Of a DNA stretch of 9,596 bases, positions 5,168 to 9,596 are shown piece by piece. This DNA is from an uncultured Rhodospirillaceae bacterium (GTDB lineage: Bacteria > Pseudomonadota > Alphaproteobacteria > RF32 > CAG-239). Under the pieces are notes generated by a model. It searched no databases. It had not been told where the DNA came from and worked only from the letters and a program-made list of their open reading frames with translations. The first letter of the stretch is position 1. Every line of letters starts with the position of its first letter. The stretch is taken from assembly GCA_900313155.1 (NCBI GenBank), contig OMQE01000062.1, positions 1-9,596 on the forward strand, written 5' to 3'. Position numbers and translations under genes: made by a program.

Positions 5168-5287
5168 TATTGATGAACCCGACATAGGTCGGGGAGCTCT
5201 TTGCGTATATATAAAGGCACAGAGAATCATTTTGAACTACATGATTTCTTAACTGCCCGACCACTTCTTGCGAAGCGGTCTTTTTTT
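5168..5287 (+). ncRNA. Candidate structured RNA ending in a terminator
   Basis: GGTCGGG (5187-5193) and CCCGACC (5256-5262) can pair to close a three-way junction. Inside are two hairpins: CTCT-T-TGC/GCA-C-AGAG (5197-5224) and AATCAT/ATGATT (5225-5246). GGTCGG can alternatively pair with CCCGAC at 5178-5183, and the downstream GACC also forms the terminator stem, so the three pairings are mutually exclusive. This is the layout of a transcription attenuator or riboswitch, yet no gene lies downstream on this strand. It is thus either a stable small RNA or a relic. No match to SRP, 6S, tmRNA or RNase P RNA signatures. The 5' end is unknown and may lie at 5053. Confidence 0.5.
5259..5287 (+). terminator. 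Terminator of the intergenic RNA
   Basis: Stem GACC-A-CTTC/GAAG-C-GGTC with loop TTGC and one A-C mismatch is followed by seven T (5281-5287). The 5' arm overlaps the 3' strand of the candidate junction stem. Confidence 0.8.
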
Positions 5288-5321
5288 ATGCAAATGTAGA
5301 AGATAAGCTTAAAAAGATTAC

Positions 5322-5362
5322 AAGCCTTGCGGCTCAGAAACAACGCAAGGCTTTGCTTTTTT
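5322..5362. terminator. Terminator at the end of the prfB operon
   Basis: A perfect 10-bp stem AAGCCTTGCG/CGCAAGGCTT has a 12-nt loop. It begins 17 nt after the stop of the minus-strand HAD gene. The minus-strand T-run is weaker (GTAATCTTTTT) than the plus-strand one (TGCTTTTTT), so it also backs up the plus-strand RNA terminator. Confidence 0.8.
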
Positions 5363-5370
5363 CAGATGCT

Positions 5371-5850
5371 CTATTTTGGGAAAAGCGTTGGAGCTACTGT
5401 TTCCAGTTCCGATAAAATAGTACCAATATCTTGCTTGGCAGAAATGACGGCATTTGCACAATAAAAATTTTGCATCTTGGCATCAAAACGGCAATACGGC
5501 GTCACAAAATATTTGCCATAAACAACACTGTCATCAATTTGCAAATCTATATTTTCGGCTCGGCAATATTTTGCTTTGGCACCATCCCACAATTCATCAT
5601 TTACCCTAAACGAGCCATCGGCGAAAAATTGCGTTTTTTCATTAACTTCAGGCTCGTCGATAATACACCATAACTTGTGATACGGGAACTCAAGCCGATT
5701 TAGATAGGTTTCAATATATGCTCTCGGTCCGCCACTGATAATATATACCTCACTTCCCTGCTCTATTGCTTTAACCGCCAACTGCTTAAATAAATCCGGT
5801 GCTTTACTGACAACTCCGTGAAAATCAATCCCGATTTTTTTAAATGCCAT
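5371..5850 (-). CDS. Small HAD-like protein with DFH motif
   Basis: A protein of 159 residues, of the HAD (haloacid dehalogenase-like) superfamily. Motif I reads IGIDFHGVV (6-14) with the nucleophile D9, motif II is the serine of YIISGG (36-41), and the acidic motif IV is LQIDDS (103-108). The acid/base Asp expected two residues after D9 is His11, so ordinary phosphatase activity is uncertain. No signal peptide. The ATG at 5850 is chosen: it begins the conserved strand and overlaps the end of the upstream gene by 11 nt (ATGGCATTTAA), indicating translational coupling. A second ATG lies 6 nt upstream, and no strong Shine-Dalgarno site is seen. Its substrate is unknown and its link to prfB and the AsmA-like gene is not explained. 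Confidence 0.82.
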   Translation of the reverse strand: MAFKKIGIDFHGVVSKAPDLFKQLAVKAIEQGSEVYIISGGPRAYIETYLNRLEFPYHKLWCIIDEPEVNEKTQFFADGSFRVNDELWDGAKAKYCRAENIDLQIDDSVVYGKYFVTPYCRFDAKMQNFYCANAVISAKQDIGTILSELETVAPTLFPK

Positions 5851-8800
5851 TACCATCACCAAAGTTTTTATTATACCATTCCTTCATAGAATTAGGGCTC
5901 AAAATAGACAATGAATTGATATCGATATCCGGTTCATTTGCTGAACCTTCAATTTTATAATCGGCGGCAAAAATCGTCCCATCTTTACCGGAAAGCAAAT
6001 CCCCCACCACCGGAATTTTGCCTAAAAATCGGTTCAAGCTGTATGCGGGTGCAATAACGCCGTGCATCATAATATCATCGGTTGCTCGATTATAAGTTCC
6101 AATGGTGGTCAACCCCACCACGTTTCCTTCGGCCTTGGCATGATTAAGCTTAAGCGTTTTGTATTGATATTCAAACGGTGCGCTGAAGTGCGTGAACATC
6201 AAACCGTCACCTTTAAGCAAATCCAGCATACCGGTAAAAGATGCAACCGTCAACAGCTTTGCCATTACCGGCGCATTTTGAATACTGAAATCGCGCACAA
6301 TGGCATGCCCGATAAACTTTTTATCAGCCCCACGACGTGCCTCAATTTTCATAGTACCGCCCACCATATTATCATATAGACGCAAAACCTTGAGCGTACT
6401 ACCGGCATTGTTGGTTTCAATAGATAAATAGTGCTCTTTATTTTCCCGCGGTGTATAGTTCAAATTAAGCTTAATAGATTTATCAATACCATAGTTACCG
6501 ACAATATGTGCCTCCTCCAAACCTACCCCATGACGTAACTTAACACTGCCGGCAAAATTTTGAATCGGAGTTTGATTGTTTGTCCATAAACTGTTGACCG
6601 TCATAAAAATATCGGTATTATTCACTTTTTCCAAGCCATCATCTTCGTTTTCTGCCACAACCGGTTTGTTCTTATTGATGTTGTTTTTTTGCTCGGTTTT
6701 ATCAAACAGCTCAATTAAATCAAAACTTGTTCCTGAAATTTCTACCTTGATATCAGCTAAATCTTTATCTGCCAAGCTGATTTTGGCTCTGGCTGAAGTT
6801 TTCGGTCCTTTAATTTGCTTAATGTCAACTGTTTTAACGCGTCCGCTACCATACATTGTTGCCGCTCCGCTGATGGAAAATCCGGGCTTTATCAAATTAA
6901 ATTGCGATAGAGCTACAATTTTGCCTTTTTTAAGCTGTAATTTTGCATTTGCTTCAGCCGGCTGTCCTAAGGCTTTAACAAACCCTAAATAAGCATAGTC
7001 CATTTTTGTATGTTGTAAATCTGCTTGTACGGCAACATCAATTATATTATCTTTTTTAACCACCACATCTGCCTCAATATCGGCAAACCCCTCCATGTTC
7101 GGCGCGCGCAATACTACCCAATCAATCCCCAATTCTTTCTTCACGGCATCATCTAAGCGGAAGGCTATACGGCACTTGCTTTGGTAGTTTTTGTCGGCAA
7201 AATCTTCATTTATTTCCAAATGCACGGGTATTTTGTTAAAATCGCCATCTGCCACAAAAGACCACCCTTTTGAAGACACTTTCAAATCGGCTTCTTGAGC
7301 GCTTATCTTATGATTTTTCACCAATTTTTCACTACTGATATCATGTAATTTAGCATCAACATTAACTTTAATATCTTTGCTGTCCAGATCTTGTTTCAAT
7401 TCAAAATCAAGCTTCAGTTTTGCATCAACTTTTCCGCTGATATCTGTCGGTTTTATCCCCATGTCCGAGGTAATTTTGAGCGGCTCGTGGTCTATCAATT
7501 TCAAAGCATCACTCACATCTGAATTGCCAACTAAATCAATCGAAATAAAATTATCTTCTTTGTTCAAATCATAAATATTCACACGTCCGCCGGTAATAAT
7601 CACGCCTTCGCTCACCCCTTTATCAATGGCTATATCAATATTGCGATGCGTAAATTTTGCCGTTCCGTAAATATGATTAACCTGTGGCATACCTTCTAAA
7701 TAGTTCAAGTCACCATCGCTTAAATATGCCGTTCCGTTGAGCGAAAGCAATCCCCACGAATCTGCCTTTTTATCATACCCGAAATCAAATACAAATTTTC
7801 CCTTTTGCGCCATACCGCCGGTCAGCCCGTCTTTACACCATTCCCAAGCAGGTTCGGCCAAATAACGCGGCCAAAAATGCGATAATTCCGTTAGCGGAAA
7901 CGTTGGCACTTCAACCTCTAAACGCAACGCCGTATCTTTTAACGAATTTTCCAAAAAATAAGTTTCTAATCCACTGGTTTTTAGGGTAATCTGAGCCTGT
8001 TGTCCCCCCATTTTCAATTCCGATGTTTTCAGTTCTATCTCATCCATACCGCCGCTGATTTGTCCGGCAAGCGCCATTTCTTCAACCGCGTAATTATATT
8101 TCTCATCACCGTTAAAAGAAATATATCCGTTACCGCAATCCAGCTCGAATGCCACTTTTTCAACCGCGCTGTTCAAATACGCCATCGCTTCCGCGGGATT
8201 TTGTAACATATCGCTTAAATTGATTGTTGTGTTAATTTTTCCGTTAACCGGCACTTCAATACTCATCATGGAAAACACGTTGTCTTCCGTTGTTTCATTA
8301 AATGTTGAAATCAAATCCGATAATATCAAATCCGAAAAATAGAACTCAATATCCAACCTATCCGCATTGGCATGATATTCGCCTTCAAAACCGGCAGATG
8401 CAATCTTATCGTTGATATTGATGAGCGCATTGGCATTAATTTTCATATTGATAAAATTGCGGTTAAATTCAAAACTTAAATCTGAAAGTATCCATTGTCT
8501 ATCCAACTCAACTTCATATAATTCCACTTCGGCATCACTAATGCTGATATTATTAACATAACTTTCCGGATAAATTTTTTCCGGCGAATTATAGTTACTC
8601 AAAAACTCTCTTAACTTTTCAACGTAAAACTGCAGTTTTTTCTTGTTCACTTCATTAACGTGTTCTTCTTCCACCCCATAAGTGGCAAAAATACTTACTG
8701 TCGGACTTTTAATACTCACATCACTCGGTGCAATAATCCCCTTCAAGAGCGCTCGCAAACTGAATGATAGATATAATTTAGGCGCCGTCACCGACAAACT

Positions 8801-9070
8801 GTCATCTTTTTTGTGCAAACTGATGTCTCTCGCCGTAATACGAATCGGCTGAATGGAACGCACCAGTTCAATATTAACATCGCCAATATCCACCGTGTAG
8901 TCATTTTCGTCATAATTGAGCGCCTGAACAATATACGGTTTCAAATACGGTACCGAAATCGGCCCGCGATAAAGCATCCACATAAACAGCAACATAACCA
9001 CCAATAACCCAAAACCAAAATAGTTTAAGGTTCGGCGTAAAAAATATATTTGTGCAGATGTTTTTTTCAT
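5840..9070 (-). CDS. AsmA/YhdP-like inner-membrane protein
   Basis: A 1076-residue protein with one N-terminal membrane segment (about 17-33) after a basic start, followed by a very long periplasmic part of amphipathic beta strands. This is the plan of AsmA/YhdP/TamB-type bridge proteins, which help phospholipids move between the inner and outer membranes. The C-terminal region (about 900-1060) has the AsmA-like C-terminal features: FSIQNAPVMAKLLTVASF, then a Gly-rich GDGLMFTHFSAPF, YNRATDDIMMHG, and NRFLGKIPVVGDLLSG. Length is near that of YhdP-type proteins (over 1000 residues). It begins 4 nt after prfB and overlaps the HAD gene, so the three are one operon. No gene symbol is given because assignment among AsmA paralogs is unsafe. 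Confidence 0.88.
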   Translation of the reverse strand: MKKTSAQIYFLRRTLNYFGFGLLVVMLLFMWMLYRGPISVPYLKPYIVQALNYDENDYTVDIGDVNIELVRSIQPIRITARDISLHKKDDSLSVTAPKLYLSFSLRALLKGIIAPSDVSIKSPTVSIFATYGVEEEHVNEVNKKKLQFYVEKLREFLSNYNSPEKIYPESYVNNISISDAEVELYEVELDRQWILSDLSFEFNRNFINMKINANALININDKIASAGFEGEYHANADRLDIEFYFSDLILSDLISTFNETTEDNVFSMMSIEVPVNGKINTTINLSDMLQNPAEAMAYLNSAVEKVAFELDCGNGYISFNGDEKYNYAVEEMALAGQISGGMDEIELKTSELKMGGQQAQITLKTSGLETYFLENSLKDTALRLEVEVPTFPLTELSHFWPRYLAEPAWEWCKDGLTGGMAQKGKFVFDFGYDKKADSWGLLSLNGTAYLSDGDLNYLEGMPQVNHIYGTAKFTHRNIDIAIDKGVSEGVIITGGRVNIYDLNKEDNFISIDLVGNSDVSDALKLIDHEPLKITSDMGIKPTDISGKVDAKLKLDFELKQDLDSKDIKVNVDAKLHDISSEKLVKNHKISAQEADLKVSSKGWSFVADGDFNKIPVHLEINEDFADKNYQSKCRIAFRLDDAVKKELGIDWVVLRAPNMEGFADIEADVVVKKDNIIDVAVQADLQHTKMDYAYLGFVKALGQPAEANAKLQLKKGKIVALSQFNLIKPGFSISGAATMYGSGRVKTVDIKQIKGPKTSARAKISLADKDLADIKVEISGTSFDLIELFDKTEQKNNINKNKPVVAENEDDGLEKVNNTDIFMTVNSLWTNNQTPIQNFAGSVKLRHGVGLEEAHIVGNYGIDKSIKLNLNYTPRENKEHYLSIETNNAGSTLKVLRLYDNMVGGTMKIEARRGADKKFIGHAIVRDFSIQNAPVMAKLLTVASFTGMLDLLKGDGLMFTHFSAPFEYQYKTLKLNHAKAEGNVVGLTTIGTYNRATDDIMMHGVIAPAYSLNRFLGKIPVVGDLLSGKDGTIFAADYKIEGSANEPDIDINSLSILSPNSMKEWYNKNFGDGNGI

Positions 9071-9074
9071 AAAT

Positions 9075-9596
9075 CTATTCTTCTTCGCCTTTCACCTTTT
9101 GAGCCAGCGCCGCCGATAAAAACAGGTCTATATCACCGTCTAAAACTGCTTTACAATCTGCCGTTTCGGCATCGGTACGCAAGTCTTTAACCAAGCGATA
9201 TGGTTGTAAAACATACGAGCGAATCTGATATCCCCAACCATTATCGCCCTGATTGTCACGCGCCGCCTGTGCCGCATCGGCCTTTTTCTGCATTTCTAAT
9301 TCATACAAACGTGCCCGCAACATTTTCCAACAATTATCACGGTTTTGAAATTGCGACCGCTGTGTCTGGCTTGAAACAACAATACCGGTCGGAAGGTGTG
9401 TAATCCGCACCGCCGAATCGGTTTTGTTAATGTGTTGTCCACCAGCACCGCTTGCCCGATATGTGTCAATCCGACAATCCGCCGGATTGATGTCTATTTG
9501 AATGTTGTCATCAATTACCGGATAAACGCCGATAGAGGCAAAACTGGTGTGCCGCCGCGCATTACTGTCAAACGGCGAAATCCGCACCAAACGATG
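9075..9596 (-). CDS. prfB: Peptide chain release factor 2, C-terminal part (5' end outside window)
   Basis: The open frame runs to the window edge. The last 173 residues of RF2 are visible, and the usual protein has about 365, so roughly half is outside. HRLVRISPFDSNARRHTSFAS is the RF2-typical sequence before the catalytic loop. SGAGGQHINKTDSAVRITHLPTG holds the universal GGQ at 9435-9443, which triggers peptide release. LYELEMQKK and GWGYQIRSYVLQPYRLVKDLRT follow as in E. coli RF2, and the RF2 form of these segments excludes RF1. RF2 reads UAA and UGA stops. The region of the programmed frameshift known in many prfB genes is not in view. The stop codon is TAG; the AsmA-like gene begins 4 nt later. 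Confidence 0.97.
   Translation of the reverse strand, partial: HRLVRISPFDSNARRHTSFASIGVYPVIDDNIQIDINPADCRIDTYRASGAGGQHINKTDSAVRITHLPTGIVVSSQTQRSQFQNRDNCWKMLRARLYELEMQKKADAAQAARDNQGDNGWGYQIRSYVLQPYRLVKDLRTDAETADCKAVLDGDIDLFLSAALAQKVKGEEE

Larger units (their letters stand above)
4854..5370. other. Intergenic region between aaxB and the HAD gene
   Basis: No long gene is supported. The segment holds the aaxB leader (minus strand, no clear promoter), an AT-rich stretch (4960-5020), a plus-strand extended -10 promoter, a possible micro-ORF, a structured RNA with a terminator, and the terminator of the prfB operon. Each is listed separately except the AT-rich stretch. Confidence 0.6.

Noticed and set aside
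5168..5287. tmRNA, SRP RNA, hammerhead ribozyme or TPP riboswitch
   Set aside because: No CCA end or tag peptide ending in AA, no SRP GGAAG/AGCA core, no CUGAUGA...GAAA core (only UUGAUGA followed by a stem without GAAA), and no TPP CUGAGA motif.
1..9596. CRISPR array or transposase gene
   Set aside because: No regularly spaced identical repeats, and no frame resembling a transposase or integrase was found.

Overview
The window looks like part of an AT-rich bacterial chromosome. I infer a host- or gut-associated alphaproteobacterium, with moderate confidence: the RF2 and AsmA/YhdP-like proteins are proteobacterial in type, and the repeat-laden AT-rich intergenic DNA fits. The lineage cannot be fixed from sequence reading alone.

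Left part (1-2000), accessory in character. A 332-residue protein of unknown function has its own strong Shine-Dalgarno site, an extended -10 promoter, two 14-bp TetR-operator-like palindromes (one abutting the -10), three tight hairpins inside its coding region and a terminator. A gene-poor stretch follows, holding a minus-strand tRNA-Ala(CGC) with encoded CCA and its own terminator. It also holds a family of diverged repeats ending in an AAAACAAC/GTTGTTTT hairpin: two direct copies here and an inverted hairpin at the window start. A 21-bp copy of the tRNA 5' end lies 198 bp upstream of the intact tRNA, exactly where the best promoter would have expected the gene. It looks like a small element inserted in, and partly duplicated, the tRNA.

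Middle part (2000-5370). A conserved protein of unknown function (163 aa, Trp/Cys/Arg-rich) converges on a minus-strand pair that closely resembles the chlamydial arginine-agmatine module: a pyruvoyl-dependent arginine decarboxylase (aaxB-like) followed by an APA-family antiporter (aaxC-like). Decarboxylation consumes a cytoplasmic proton and the antiporter would exchange agmatine for arginine. A rho-independent terminator sits between the two genes, so antiporter expression is probably attenuated relative to the enzyme. Upstream of aaxB on the plus strand is a well-formed extended -10 promoter, a possible 32-residue CCHC micro-ORF, and a structured RNA that ends in a terminator and has mutually exclusive pairings.

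Right part (5371-9596). A tight minus-strand operon holds prfB (RF2, its 5' part outside the window), then after 4 nt a 1076-residue AsmA/YhdP-like membrane-anchored protein, then, overlapping by 11 nt, a small HAD-like protein whose DxD motif reads DFH. A strong hairpin terminator closes the operon.
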